Notes: generated from the letters alone by a model not told the origin. 64,000 bases of DNA from Carnobacterium_B sp040274945 (GCF_040274945.1 NZ_JBEMAR010000012.1:1-64000), one strand, 5' to 3'; positions 8,398 through 17,842 are shown, counted from the first letter of the stretch. Made by a program: numbers and translations.

Positions 8398-8452
8398 CAT
8401 AATCCTCCTTCAAGTTCAATAAAACAGTCTATCACCCATGATTCCTGAAAGA

Positions 8453-8485
8453 AACAGAGACTAGGCACATAGCCCAACCTCTGTT
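8453..8485 (-). terminator. hairpin between ddl and murF
   Basis: AACAGAG (8453-8459) pairs with CTCTGTT (8479-8485), with an inner GGC/GCC. Only a short T-rich tail follows, so it may be a leaky terminator or a processing site between ddl and murF. Confidence 0.6.
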
Positions 8486-8502
8486 CCTAGTAGCACGTTT
8501 TA

Positions 8503-9600
8503 TTATTTATCGTTTTCATTCTGAAAAGACATACGTTCTTGATGTCTTCTTAATGCTAGCTGAATCAACTCTTCAACTAAATCACCATAATTCAATCCAG
8601 TATTTTTCCATAAAGTAGGGTACATACTAAATTGTGTAAAACCAGGCATTGTATTGACTTCATTAATAAACAATTCATCGTTGCTTGTTAAAAAGAAATC
8701 ACATCGACTTAACCCACTGCCATCAAGCGCTTGAAAAGCACGCACAGCATAATCTCTCAAACGTGCGTTAACGTCCTCTGGAACTAAAGCGGGAATTTGC
8801 AATACAACCTCATTTTTAAGGTATTTTGACTCATAGTCGTAAAAATCAACAGTTTTCACTAATTCTCCTGGAACTGAAATATGAATATCATCATTTCCTA
8901 AAATAGCGACTTCAATTTCCCTAGCTTCAATGCCTTGCTCAACAACAACTCTTCGATCATAACGCAAAGCTAATTCAATTGCTTCAACTAATTCGTCTCT
9001 GTTTTCTGCTTTACTAATTCCTACACTAGATCCGAGATTTGCCGGTTTTATATACATCGGGTAAAACAATGTTCCTTCACATTGTTTGAAAACACTCTCT
9101 TTATCATTTAACCATTCAGCTTTTCTTACAGGCACATAGGGAACTTGCGGCAATCCTGCTTGTTGAAAGAGTTGCTTACTAATGATTTTATCCATTCCAC
9201 AAGCACTAGCTAGAACACCAGCCCCAACATAAGGCATTCCAATAACTTCAAACAGCCCTTGAACGGTTCCATCTTCTCCATTAGGTCCATGCAATACTGG
9301 GAAAATCACAGCATTTTCTTCTTTTAAATCAGACGGTTGAATAAGAATACCTTCTGAGTCTTGATTTTCATCAATTGCAAATTTGCTGCTATCCGAAATG
9401 GTTAATTTTAACGCATCTGAATCCTTAACCTCATTGGCTTGCTTAACGATTGCACCTTTAACCCATTGACCACTTTTTGTAATATAGATAGGTTCTACTT
9501 CATAATAATCATAATATACTTCTTTAATAATAGAAAAGGCAGTCAAAATTGAAATATCGTGCTCTGCGCTTTTTCCACCATATACTAGAAAGATTTTCAT
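8503..9600 (-). CDS. ddl: D-alanine--D-alanine ligase
   Basis: 365 aa ATP-grasp enzyme: N-terminal VYGGKSAEHDISI, ATP loop NLGSSVGISKA (189-199) and C-terminal FINEVNTMPG. The omega-loop motif FYDYESKY ends in Lys259-Tyr260. Tyr at that place is typical of true D-Ala-D-Ala ligases, whereas D-Ala-D-Lac ligases of vancomycin-resistant lactobacilli and Leuconostoc carry Phe. So this organism should make ordinary D-Ala-D-Ala termini and be intrinsically vancomycin sensitive (inference). It pairs functionally with murF downstream. ATG start with a GGAGGATAACT-type site upstream. Confidence 0.95.
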   Translation of the reverse strand: MKIFLVYGGKSAEHDISILTAFSIIKEVYYDYYEVEPIYITKSGQWVKGAIVKQANEVKDSDALKLTISDSSKFAIDENQDSEGILIQPSDLKEENAVIFPVLHGPNGEDGTVQGLFEVIGMPYVGAGVLASACGMDKIISKQLFQQAGLPQVPYVPVRKAEWLNDKESVFKQCEGTLFYPMYIKPANLGSSVGISKAENRDELVEAIELALRYDRRVVVEQGIEAREIEVAILGNDDIHISVPGELVKTVDFYDYESKYLKNEVVLQIPALVPEDVNARLRDYAVRAFQALDGSGLSRCDFFLTSNDELFINEVNTMPGFTQFSMYPTLWKNTGLNYGDLVEELIQLALRRHQERMSFQNENDK

Positions 9601-9787
9601 TTAGTTATCCTCCGAATTTACTTAGGTATCTTTATCTTAGTCTTATAATTCAAAAATTATTGTACCATATTTTTTTATAGAAAAATAGCACGCCTCTTTA
9701 GAAACAATTATTCAGAATTAATCTAAATCTAATTCACTTTTCAGCGCTCAAAAAAAAAGCCTTTCAAGCTACCTAAACGCCCGATAG

Positions 9788-9813
9788 GTTAAAAAGCACA
9801 TAACCTGCGAGCG
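9788..9813. repeat. degenerate 26-bp direct repeat, left copy
   Basis: GTTAAAAAGCACATAACCTG plus CGAGCG agrees with 10923-10948 at 21 of 26 positions; four of the five differences are transitions. The two copies flank the unknown gene 9841-10608. The remainder of 9601-9840 holds a short CCTA/TAGG hairpin with a T run near 9752-9787 (likely terminator of the unknown gene) and nothing else recognisable. Confidence 0.5.
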
Positions 9814-9840
9814 ACTCCAGTTAACTAGTAAGACTTTCCT

Positions 9841-10608
9841 TTACGACGGTTGTACAATTGCTTCTTCTTTAAAGAACCATTTTTGATTTATCTCATTAAA
9901 GCAGATACTTCCCAACAAATCTTTGTTAGTGAAATTTCTACCTTCAAACTTCAACCGATCTTCGGCTAGGTAGATTGGAATTTCATACACTTCTTGAATT
10001 AGGCTTATCTGTTTATATGAAAAAACGACGCCTTCTCTGAGTATAGGCAACAAATTTTTTATCTCAGAAACTGGTATACGAGTAATCTTTTTAGTTTTTT
10101 TAAAGATAAATAAGTTTCTCTTATCATTTATTTTTTTTTCTAAATTATTTGTGATATTGACAGACAAAAGACTATAAAATTGTTCTAAATGTCTATGGTA
10201 AACCTTAGTCATCCCTTTTGGTAAGGTTAAATGAATAAAATTATTTTGCAACTTGTAATAAAAAGGCGAATGTAAATGTGTATGGGCGTGAGCAATATAC
10301 AGCAATTCAGCAATTTCAATTGGTGTTAATTGCCTCATTAATTCAACACTATCAAAATCTATCCATTTAGAAGGAATGTCACTTATATATTGACTTTTAT
10401 CGAAGTATTCTTGGATTTTAGCTATTCCCCGAATCATACGAAATCCAGTGTGAGAGTCATATTCACCTACGCCTTGAGGGGCATTCAGCAGCAAAATATT
10501 TTTTGGCGGTTTCTTAACAACATCTTTGTATTCATTCATCGTGATACCCTTACTCCAAACAGCATTTGTAATAGTATCTAAATGAATATAAGTGAATTCT
10601 GAAGGCAC
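9841..10608 (-). CDS. hypothetical protein, function unknown
   Basis: 255 aa, soluble, no signal peptide or membrane segment. Start GTG (10606-10608) with GGGAG 8 bases upstream. N-terminal half: KKPPKNILLLNAPQGVGEYD (32-51) and WIDFDSVELMRQLTPIEIAELLYIAHAHTH. A His-rich stretch HAHTHLHSP near residue 110 and YHRHLEQFY near 140 could bind metal, but I cannot confirm it. I recall similar proteins in other Lactobacillales under the misleading label oxalate/formate antiporter; this is plainly not a membrane transporter. It stands alone between ddl and rpmE2, flanked by degenerate repeats. Confidence 0.6.
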   Translation of the reverse strand: MPSEFTYIHLDTITNAVWSKGITMNEYKDVVKKPPKNILLLNAPQGVGEYDSHTGFRMIRGIAKIQEYFDKSQYISDIPSKWIDFDSVELMRQLTPIEIAELLYIAHAHTHLHSPFYYKLQNNFIHLTLPKGMTKVYHRHLEQFYSLLSVNITNNLEKKINDKRNLFIFKKTKKITRIPVSEIKNLLPILREGVVFSYKQISLIQEVYEIPIYLAEDRLKFEGRNFTNKDLLGSICFNEINQKWFFKEEAIVQPS

Positions 10609-11030
10609 GACACATTCTCCCTTTATTTTTTATCCTTACATTGTACTATCTAAACAGCAATTTATCTGTATCAATTAGGTAATAATCTGATGACAATTAA
10701 CTGCTGTATCCGCTTTATTAAGACAATGTTGTGACAATTAGGACGTTATGAAAAATTAGTTTCAAAACAAGTGATCTTAAATAGCCTGTTAGATTTTCAA
10801 TTGTCATTGAACTTGCTTATAGGCATCTAACTAGTTTCATCGGCTTTTGAATATAGGCAACTTCCAATTAGAGTAAAACTAATTTTGACTGTCTTTCTTT
10901 TTATTATCGTACCAAAATAGCTGTTGAAAAGCACGTAATCTGTTAGCGCAAATTAAAGGATCCTTAAATAAGGGTAGGCACGCTTATTCTTTCATTTACC
11001 AATAGTATATTAAATAAACTTTAAATAGAA
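10609..11030. other. gene-free stretch
   Basis: About 420 AT-rich bases between the unknown gene and the rpmE2 terminator. The only structure I see is the right copy of the degenerate repeat (10923-10948). No convincing reading frame, RNA or promoter was found. Confidence 0.6.
10923..10948. repeat. degenerate 26-bp direct repeat, right copy
   Basis: GTTGAAAAGCACGTAATCTG plus TTAGCG, the partner of 9788-9813 (21 of 26 identical). Confidence 0.5.
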
Positions 11031-11064
11031 AAAAAGAGACCAGACAGTTGTCTGGTCTCTTTTA
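11031..11064 (-). terminator. rpmE2 terminator
   Basis: Perfect 14-bp stem AAAAGAGACCAGAC / GTCTGGTCTCTTTT with an AGTT loop, 16 bases after the rpmE2 stop. Confidence 0.95.
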
Positions 11065-11079
11065 AAAAGTAGATAGCTA

Positions 11080-11352
11080 TTATGCTTCTTCTTCTTTTTT
11101 GTTTGCGTCTGCAATACCGTATTTTTTGTTGAAACGGTCCACACGTCCGTCTGCTTGTGTAAATTTTTGACGTCCTGTGTAGAATGGGTGTGAGTCAGAT
11201 GAAATTTCAACACGAATCATTGGGTAAGTAGAACCGTCTTCCCATTCAACTGTTTCGCTTGAATTTTTAGTAGAACCTGATAAGAATTTATAACCTGTTG
11301 TAGTATCCATAAACACAACTTGTCTGTAATCTGGATGAATAGCTTGTTTCAT
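11080..11352 (-). CDS. rpmE2: ribosomal protein bL31, type B
   Basis: 90 aa beginning MKQAIHPDYRQVVFMDT, the standard N terminus. It has no CxxC zinc motif, so it is the zinc-independent type B form (internal FLSGSTKNSS and C-terminal acidic-basic tail). The true start is the ATG at 11350-11352, with AAGGAGAG 8 bases upstream; the frame is open further upstream, but that extension is not protein-like. Follows rho, as in Bacilli generally. Confidence 0.96.
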   Translation of the reverse strand: MKQAIHPDYRQVVFMDTTTGYKFLSGSTKNSSETVEWEDGSTYPMIRVEISSDSHPFYTGRQKFTQADGRVDRFNKKYGIADANKKEEEA

Positions 11353-11494
11353 ATATAAATCTCTCCTTATGCCCTGATACATCTGCTGAATCAGAGTTGA
11401 TTTTTTGTCTTTAGACAACATTAGCATAATAGCATATTTCTATTAGCAAAGCAATTCTTTTTATTGGTAATATTACATGCAATTAATTAATTTT

Positions 11495-12790
11495 TTAACG
11501 ATGAGAATTTCTTGTTTTTTTCGTTTGAGTAATAGTATTATCTGTAAAATTAGCGAAAAAGTGTTGATTATTTTCTGATTTTTGCAATTTTTTTATAAAC
11601 TGATCTGTTACATCTAACGCATCTCCGATCATTGCGTGACGCAACTTCCAAATCACTTCTAGCTTATCGCTTTCCAATAAGAGTTCTTCTTTTCTAGTAC
11701 TTGATTTTTTGATATCAATTGCCGGGAAAATGCGTCGTTCAGAGAGTTCTCTTGATAAATGCAACTCAGAATTTCCGGTACCTTTAAATTCTTCATATAT
11801 CATGTCATCCATTCGACTTCCAGTATCAATCAATGCAGTTGCTAAAATAGTTAAGCTTCCACCTTCTTCAATATTTCTCGCTGCTCCAAAGAATCGCTTA
11901 GGTCGATACAACGCTGCTGGATCAAGACCTCCGCTTAATGTCCTTCCGCTTGGAGGGAGGACTAAGTTATAGGCACGAGCTAATCGGGTGATACTGTCCA
12001 TTAGGATAATGACGTCCCGTTTATCTTCTACTAATCGCATCGCTCTTTCTAGAACTAATTCCGTTACTCGCACATGGTTCTGTGGCTGTTGGTCAAATGT
12101 TGAAGAAACAACTTCACCTTTAACGCTTCTTTCGATATCCGTCACTTCTTCTGGACGTTCATCGATCAACAAAATAATCAATTCAGCCTCAGGATAATTT
12201 TCAGCAATACCATTTGCAATTTCTTTTAACAAAATTGTCTTACCGGCTTTTGGAGGAGCTACGATCAATCCACGCTGGCCAAAACCTACAGGAGCCAAAA
12301 TATCGATCATTCGATTTGAAATTTTCGTTTGCGTTGTTTCAAGAGAAATTTGTTTTTCAGGATAAAGAGGCGTTAATGCTGGAAAATGAGGACGTTCTTT
12401 TGCATCTTCTGGATTTTTTCCATTCACAAAATTCACTTGCATCAAACCATAATAACGCTCTGATGGTTTTGGAGGTCTAGCTTTACCTGACACCTTATCC
12501 CCATTTCTCAACCCAAAGCGTTTAATTTGAGAAGAAGAAATGTAAATATCTTCTTTACTTGGTGTGTAGTTGATGGGACGCAAAAAACCAAAATCCTGCT
12601 GTGCCATAATATCCAATACACCTTCAACAATAAAAAATCCTTGTTTTTCTTCTTGTGCACGTATAACCGCTAACGCTAATTCCTTTTTATTCATTTGGCT
12701 ATAATAAGGAATTTTAAGTTCTTTTGCATAATTGTAAATTTCTTTTAATGTTTTTCCTTCTAACTCGACTAACGTTACTAAACCACTCAT
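11495..12790 (-). CDS. rho: transcription termination factor Rho
   Basis: 431 aa. N-terminal helix bundle (LKEIYNYAKELKIPYYSQMNKKEL), RNA-binding cold-shock-like domain with GFLR (68-71), Walker A KAGKT (181-185), Walker B ILLIDERPEEV, Q and R loops (LDPAALYRPKRFFGAARNIEEGGS). A hexameric RNA helicase that ends untranslated transcripts. It starts 12 bases after murA stops, so the two are co-transcribed. There is no long insertion in the RNA-binding domain. ATG start, AGGAG about 10 bases upstream. Confidence 0.97.
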   Translation of the reverse strand: MSGLVTLVELEGKTLKEIYNYAKELKIPYYSQMNKKELALAVIRAQEEKQGFFIVEGVLDIMAQQDFGFLRPINYTPSKEDIYISSSQIKRFGLRNGDKVSGKARPPKPSERYYGLMQVNFVNGKNPEDAKERPHFPALTPLYPEKQISLETTQTKISNRMIDILAPVGFGQRGLIVAPPKAGKTILLKEIANGIAENYPEAELIILLIDERPEEVTDIERSVKGEVVSSTFDQQPQNHVRVTELVLERAMRLVEDKRDVIILMDSITRLARAYNLVLPPSGRTLSGGLDPAALYRPKRFFGAARNIEEGGSLTILATALIDTGSRMDDMIYEEFKGTGNSELHLSRELSERRIFPAIDIKKSSTRKEELLLESDKLEVIWKLRHAMIGDALDVTDQFIKKLQKSENNQHFFANFTDNTITQTKKTRNSHR

Positions 12791-12802
12791 ATTAGTTAAC
12801 TC

Positions 12803-14071
12803 CTATTTGTTGTCATCTTTAATCATTTGAACATCTGCACCTAAAGCCGTTAATTTTTCTACGATTTGATCATATCCACGTAAAATATTTTCAACACCAG
12901 TAATGGTTGTGGTCCCTTGTGCCATTAACCCGGCTGTTATAAGACATGCTCCAGCTCTTAAATCACTCGCTTCTACTTCTACACCTTGCAATTGATTCGG
13001 GCCTTCAATTAAAATCATGTCACTTTCAACCCGAGCTTGTGCTCCCATACGGATCAACTCTGGTATGTGCTTAACTCGTTTAGGATAAATTGTATCCGTG
13101 ATTAAAGAAGTACCAGTCGCTTTTAATAAAAGTGGTGTCAAAGGTTGTTGTAAATCCGTTGCAAATCCAGGATATGGAAGTGTTTTAACATTTACAGCTT
13201 TTAAATTCTTGGCTTCTTTTATCCGAATGCTGTCTTCTCCAATTTCCATTGGGACACCCATTTCTTCCATTTTAGCCAATAGACCTTCCAAATGTTCTAC
13301 GATAACGTTTTTAATTGTGATATCTGTCCCCACAGCTCCTGCCAACGCAAGATACGTACCCGCTTCGATTCGGTCCGGTATAATCGTATGGCGACATCCA
13401 TGTAATTCATCAACGCCATCTATACGAATAATATCGGTACCTGCGCCTCTTACTTTAGCACCCATATTATTTAAGAGTGTTGCAACATCAATGATTTCAG
13501 GTTCACGCGCGGCATTTTCAATGATCGTTTTTCCTTTTGCTTTTACTGCAGCAAGCATAATATTGATGGTCGCACCGATTGATACAACATCTAGATACAT
13601 TCTTGTACCCACTAATCCTGTTTCATCGGTTCTTAGATACATAGCGCCCATCTCATTCTCTACACTAGCCCCTAAAGCACGAAATCCTTTTAAATGCTGA
13701 TCTATCGGACGAGGTCCTAAAAAACATCCGCCAGGTAATCCAACAACACCTTTGCCGAATTTAGTGAGTAGCGCTCCCATAAAGTAATACGATGCTCGCA
13801 AACTTTTGATTTTTCCATTCGGCATAGGAATAGAAACGATATTTGTAGGATCAATCGTAAGCGTTGAGCCATCAAAAGTCGTTTCTACCTTCATCACATT
13901 CAGAATATCAATTAATGAATGGACATCTTGAATATCTGGTACACCCTCTAAAATAACAGGTGAATCTGCCAGTATTGCTGCTGGTATCAAAGCAACCGTA
14001 CTATTTTTTGCCCCGTTGATGGTTACTTCGCCGGATAATTTCTTTCCACCATTAATGACTAATTTCTTCAT
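12803..14071 (-). CDS. murA: UDP-N-acetylglucosamine 1-carboxyvinyltransferase
   Basis: 422 aa. The catalytic loop LPGGCFLGPRP carries Cys116, the residue alkylated by fosfomycin, so a fosfomycin-sensitive enzyme is expected. The N-terminal INGAKNSTVALIPAAIL is the substrate-binding KNS motif. First committed step of peptidoglycan synthesis. Its position between fba and rho corresponds to the second murA copy (murZ, MurAB) of Bacillus; a second copy elsewhere in the genome is likely but not visible here. Confidence 0.95.
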   Translation of the reverse strand: MKKLVINGGKKLSGEVTINGAKNSTVALIPAAILADSPVILEGVPDIQDVHSLIDILNVMKVETTFDGSTLTIDPTNIVSIPMPNGKIKSLRASYYFMGALLTKFGKGVVGLPGGCFLGPRPIDQHLKGFRALGASVENEMGAMYLRTDETGLVGTRMYLDVVSIGATINIMLAAVKAKGKTIIENAAREPEIIDVATLLNNMGAKVRGAGTDIIRIDGVDELHGCRHTIIPDRIEAGTYLALAGAVGTDITIKNVIVEHLEGLLAKMEEMGVPMEIGEDSIRIKEAKNLKAVNVKTLPYPGFATDLQQPLTPLLLKATGTSLITDTIYPKRVKHIPELIRMGAQARVESDMILIEGPNQLQGVEVEASDLRAGACLITAGLMAQGTTTITGVENILRGYDQIVEKLTALGADVQMIKDDNK

Positions 14072-14286
14072 GTTATACCTCCATTATCTTCTAAAATCTC
14101 ATTATATCTTAGAAACTTTATAAATTCCTATACAGTTTTATCTATTTAGTTTGAGTGTTTATTTTTTGTTTTACTCATATGATTTCATTTCACAAAGAGC
14201 GTCAATAACTTTACCTCTTTTTATGTAAAATAAGCTGATTTAATCTTACTATACCTGAAAACAACTTACAATTACTATATCTTTAA

Positions 14287-14330
14287 CCAAACAAAAAACC
14301 TTGCCATTTAGGCAAGGTTTTTTTGTTTGG
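14287..14330 (-). terminator. fba terminator
   Basis: Stem CCAAACAAAAAACCTTGCC with its complement around ATTTA, 5 bases after the fba stop, with T-rich flanks on both strands. Separates fba from murA; the interval 14072-14286 shows no gene. Confidence 0.93.
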
Positions 14331-14334
14331 TTAA

Positions 14335-15192
14335 TTAAGCTTGGTTAGAAGATCCAAATCTTTGCATTGTAGTTTTAACTGTTGCAACGATTGCATCTTT
14401 ACCAGGAGCGATAACTTTACGTGGATCGTAAACTTTGTCGTCAGTGCTTAATTTTTCACGTACAGCTTTTGTCCAAACTTGTTGTAATTCAGTATTTACA
14501 TTGATTTTAGAGTGTCCATTTTCAATAGCTTTTTTAATTTGGAATTCTGGAATTCCAGATCCTCCATGTAATACTAAAGGAGTTTTAGTTAAATCAGAGA
14601 TGATTTTCATTTCGTCAAAACCTAGAACAGGTTCGCCTTCATAGTCACCATGTACTGATCCTAAAGCTGCAGCTAAAGCATCGATTTTAGCGTCAGTTAC
14701 CATACGTAGACATTCTTCTGCGTCTGCATAGTTTACTCCACCAGTAACGCCATCTTCAGTACCACCAACAGTTCCAACTTCTGCTTCTACTGATGCACCT
14801 TTTGAATGAGCGTATTCTACAACTTTTTTAGTTTCTTCAATATTTTTATCAATTGCAAATGCAGAGTTATCGATCATTACAGAAGAAAAACCAGCATCTA
14901 TTGCAGATTTACAATTTTCAAAAGAAGAACCATGGTCTAAGTGTAATGCAACTGGGACTGTAATATTCATTGTTTCCATCAAAGCTTCAACCATTGCTGA
15001 TACAACTTTAACGCCACCCATGTATTTACCTGCTCCTTCAGAAACACCTAAAATAACTGGTGATTTTTCTGCTTCTGCAGCTTCCAATACAGCTTGTGTC
15101 CATTCAAGGTTGTTGATGTTGAATTGACCTACAGCGTATTTACCCTCTAATGCTTTATTTAACATATCTGTCATACTAACTAAACGACTCAT
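14335..15192 (-). CDS. fba: fructose-bisphosphate aldolase, class II
   Basis: 285 aa from MSRLVSMTDMLNKA. Zinc ligand motif VALHLDHGSS, further EAEVGTVGG and the phosphate-binding LVLHGGSGIP and INVNTELQ. Cleaves fructose 1,6-bisphosphate in glycolysis and runs in reverse in gluconeogenesis. The start (ATG 15190-15192) has AAGGAGG 9 bases upstream. The longer frame to 15267 has no ribosome site and an unnatural N terminus. Confidence 0.96.
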   Translation of the reverse strand: MSRLVSMTDMLNKALEGKYAVGQFNINNLEWTQAVLEAAEAEKSPVILGVSEGAGKYMGGVKVVSAMVEALMETMNITVPVALHLDHGSSFENCKSAIDAGFSSVMIDNSAFAIDKNIEETKKVVEYAHSKGASVEAEVGTVGGTEDGVTGGVNYADAEECLRMVTDAKIDALAAALGSVHGDYEGEPVLGFDEMKIISDLTKTPLVLHGGSGIPEFQIKKAIENGHSKINVNTELQQVWTKAVREKLSTDDKVYDPRKVIAPGKDAIVATVKTTMQRFGSSNQA

Positions 15193-15325
15193 ATATCTTT
15201 TCCTCCTTAAGGAAATCTTTTTATTTACTAAGATGCTCTTAGTCAACGTTGTTATTATACCAAACACACGCTGAAATATCCATAAATATTATAATACTTA
15301 TCTAGTTTTCATGACCTTTTCATAA

Positions 15326-16924
15326 TTATTTATTCAATGTTGCAGTTACAAAACCTAAAAATAATTTTTGCGGGCGATTTGGACGAGATATAAATTCTGG
15401 GTGAAATTGGCAAGCCACATAAAATGGGTGGTCCGATAATTCCACTATTTCAACTAAACGATTGTCTGGCGAAACTCCTGAAAACACTAACCCTTTTTCT
15501 TCTAATTGAGTACGGTATTTATTGTTAAACTCATAACGATGACGGTGACGTTCTTGAACAACTTCATCATTATCATATGCTTTTGCTGTTACAGAACCTG
15601 GTTTTAGTTTACATGGGTATAAACCAAGACGTAGTGTTCCTCCCATATTCACCACCTCTTTTTGATCTAACATTAGATCAATGATATTATGTGGTGTTTC
15701 CGGGTCTGTTTCTGCAGAATGTGCTCCTTCTAGCCCGGCAACGTTACGTGCAAATTCTACACAAGCTAATTGCATGCCTAGGCAAATCCCTAAGAACGGA
15801 ACCTTATTTTCACGTGCGTATTGAATGGCTAAAATTTTACCTTCTAAGCCACGATCTCCAAAACCTCCTGGAACTAGAATGCCATCTGCATCTTTCAACT
15901 TGCTTTCAACATTCTCAGCTGTCATTTCATCTGCATTGATCCAATCGACTTCAATTTCAGAATCAACAGCATATCCTGCATGGTTTAACGATTCAATAAC
16001 CGATAAATAAGCATCCGGTAATTCAACATATTTTCCAACTAATGCAATTTTTGTTTTCTTAGATAAGTGCAATACTTTTTGTTCTAATGCAATCCACTCT
16101 GACATATCTGCAGGCGGTGCATCGATTTTTAGATGATCACAGACGATTTGATCCATATTTTGTTTTTGTAAATTTAATGGAATGGAATAGAGCGTATCTA
16201 CATCGCGCGATTCAATAACGGCTTCAGGGTCAACATCACAAAATGAAGCCAATTTATCTTTCAAGCTTTGCGGAGCAGGTTTTTCTGTCCGGATAACTAA
16301 AAGATTGGGTTGAATTCCTAGCCCGCGTAATTCCTTTACACTATGTTGGGTGGGTTTTGTTTTCATTTCACCTGCTGCACCAAGGTAAGGAATTAGGGTT
16401 GTATGGATGTACATCACATTGTCAGAACCAACATCGCTTTTCATTTGGCGTAACGCTTCTAGAAAGGGTAGTGACTCGATATCACCTACTGTACCGCCAA
16501 CTTCTGTTATAACGATATCAGAATCCGTTGTTTGTCCTGCACGCATAATTTTTTCTTTGATTTCATTGGTAATGTGCGGTATTACTTGTACTGTTGCTCC
16601 CAAATACTCTCCCTTACGCTCTTTGCGTATAACTTCTGAGTAAATTTTCCCTGTTGTTACATTAGAATATTGATTTAGATTGATGTCGATAAAGCGTTCA
16701 TAGTGACCTAAATCTAAGTCGGTTTCAGCTCCATCATCTGTTACGAAAACTTCGCCATGCTGGTAAGGACTCATTGTTCCCGGATCAACATTGATATACG
16801 GATCAAATTTTTGGATCGTTACTTTTAATCCTCTATTTTTCAATAATCTTCCAAGAGAAGCTGCTGCGATTCCTTTACCTATGGAAGAAACTACTCCGCC
16901 TGTCACAAAAATATACTTCGTCAT
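15326..16924 (-). CDS. pyrG: CTP synthase
   Basis: 532 aa. N-terminal synthetase domain with VTGGVVSSIGKGIAA (8-22) and DPYINVDPGTMSPYQHGEVFV. The C-terminal class I glutamine amidotransferase has PFLGICLGMQ, with the nucleophilic Cys, and HPEF near the end. Converts UTP plus glutamine to CTP. It is preceded by the full CTP-sensing leader (17008-17126) and lies between rpoE and fba as in Bacillus. GGAG about 8 bases before the ATG. Confidence 0.97.
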   Translation of the reverse strand: MTKYIFVTGGVVSSIGKGIAAASLGRLLKNRGLKVTIQKFDPYINVDPGTMSPYQHGEVFVTDDGAETDLDLGHYERFIDINLNQYSNVTTGKIYSEVIRKERKGEYLGATVQVIPHITNEIKEKIMRAGQTTDSDIVITEVGGTVGDIESLPFLEALRQMKSDVGSDNVMYIHTTLIPYLGAAGEMKTKPTQHSVKELRGLGIQPNLLVIRTEKPAPQSLKDKLASFCDVDPEAVIESRDVDTLYSIPLNLQKQNMDQIVCDHLKIDAPPADMSEWIALEQKVLHLSKKTKIALVGKYVELPDAYLSVIESLNHAGYAVDSEIEVDWINADEMTAENVESKLKDADGILVPGGFGDRGLEGKILAIQYARENKVPFLGICLGMQLACVEFARNVAGLEGAHSAETDPETPHNIIDLMLDQKEVVNMGGTLRLGLYPCKLKPGSVTAKAYDNDEVVQERHRHRYEFNNKYRTQLEEKGLVFSGVSPDNRLVEIVELSDHPFYVACQFHPEFISRPNRPQKLFLGFVTATLNK

Positions 16925-17007
16925 TTTTACCGACTCCTTCTAATCTTAATTAGGGTAAAGAAACAATCATTCCCTTTATTGTTTCTCATTTGGATAATAA
17001 AAAAAAC

Positions 17008-17041
17008 AAAGCTCCCTATTCATAGTAGAATAGGGAGCTTT
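17008..17041 (-). terminator. pyrG attenuator terminator
   Basis: Perfect 14-bp stem AAAGCTCCCTATTC (minus strand 5' arm) with GAATAGGGAGCTTT, then TGTTTTTTTTATT. The 5' arm contains the C/U-rich CTCCCT that added G residues at the transcript 5' end could pair with, as established for Bacillus pyrG. Confidence 0.93.
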
Positions 17042-17089
17042 TTTGATTACTTTCCGTTCTTGTCCCTTAAAAATGAATTTAAGGGAGCC

Positions 17090-17126
17090 CAATGTACATA
17101 ATACACAGCTCTGCGAGAACCGTCAA
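17090..17126 (-). promoter_or_regulatory. pyrG promoter with CTP-sensing GGGCT start
   Basis: TTGACG (17121-17126), 17-base spacer, TATTAT (17098-17103), then 7 bases to GGGCTCCC with +1 at 17090. The GGGC start is the sequence at which polymerase stutters and adds extra G when CTP is low in Bacillus, producing an antiterminator that opens the attenuator. Confidence 0.9.
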
Positions 17127-17180
17127 GTAATATCTTAAAAACAGACTTTTACCTAGAAACAATCATTAGCAAATTGCTTA

Positions 17181-17798
17181 CTAATATTCTTCCTCAGAGT
17201 CGTCTTCGTCTTCATCTTCAATAATTGTAAGATCTCCTTCGACACCGTCAGGCAATTCGTCTTCTTCATCATCGGTACCTAATTCAGATAAATCTGCCTT
17301 GTATTCGCCTAGATCTTCTTTGTCCTCATCGTCGATCATTACACCGTGTTCATCAACATTCACACGCCCACCGTAAGTAGTAGCATCGTCATCTTCTTCC
17401 TCTTCAGGAGAATCATCGTCTTCAGGATCATCATCGTTGTAATCAATATCATCTTCCCCTGTAACAAATGCACTAGCCTTTTTACGTTTTTTACGACGTG
17501 GAGCTTCATCTTCATTTCCTTGAGTTACTTCTTCATCGATAAAATCGATTGGATACCATGAACGTAGTCCCCAACGATTTTCTCCTAAGGAAATAAAACT
17601 ACCGTCAATATTTAAGTCTGTATAAAATTGAGAAGTTGCATTAGCAAGTTCTTTTGAGTTTATGTTTAAAAATTCTTGTACTTCTTTTAGCAAAGCTGAG
17701 AAATCAAGGATCTCTCCTTTTTGATCTAAGATGGCATGAGCTACTTCAATCATTGACAATTCATTTTTGTTTTGCCCGTCAAATTGTGTTAATTTCAC
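17181..17798 (-). CDS. rpoE: RNA polymerase delta subunit
   Basis: 205 aa. A folded N-terminal HARE-type domain (LSMIEVAHAILDQ to GLRSWYPIDFID) is followed by a lysine patch (RRKKRKK) and about 90 almost purely acidic residues, the disordered tail that speeds polymerase recycling. Start GTG at 17796-17798, giving MKLTQFDGQNKNELSMIE; a GTG three codons upstream is too close to the GGA site. Adjacent to pyrG as in Bacilli. Confidence 0.95.
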   Translation of the reverse strand: MKLTQFDGQNKNELSMIEVAHAILDQKGEILDFSALLKEVQEFLNINSKELANATSQFYTDLNIDGSFISLGENRWGLRSWYPIDFIDEEVTQGNEDEAPRRKKRKKASAFVTGEDDIDYNDDDPEDDDSPEEEEDDDATTYGGRVNVDEHGVMIDDEDKEDLGEYKADLSELGTDDEEDELPDGVEGDLTIIEDEDEDDSEEEY

Positions 17799-17842
17799 GA
17801 AAGCCACGTCCTTTCAACAGTCTATTCTTTATCATACAATAT

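Noticed and set aside
13098..13700. 200-codon plus-strand frame inside murA
   Set aside because: Antisense shadow of murA; no start signals and low-complexity composition.
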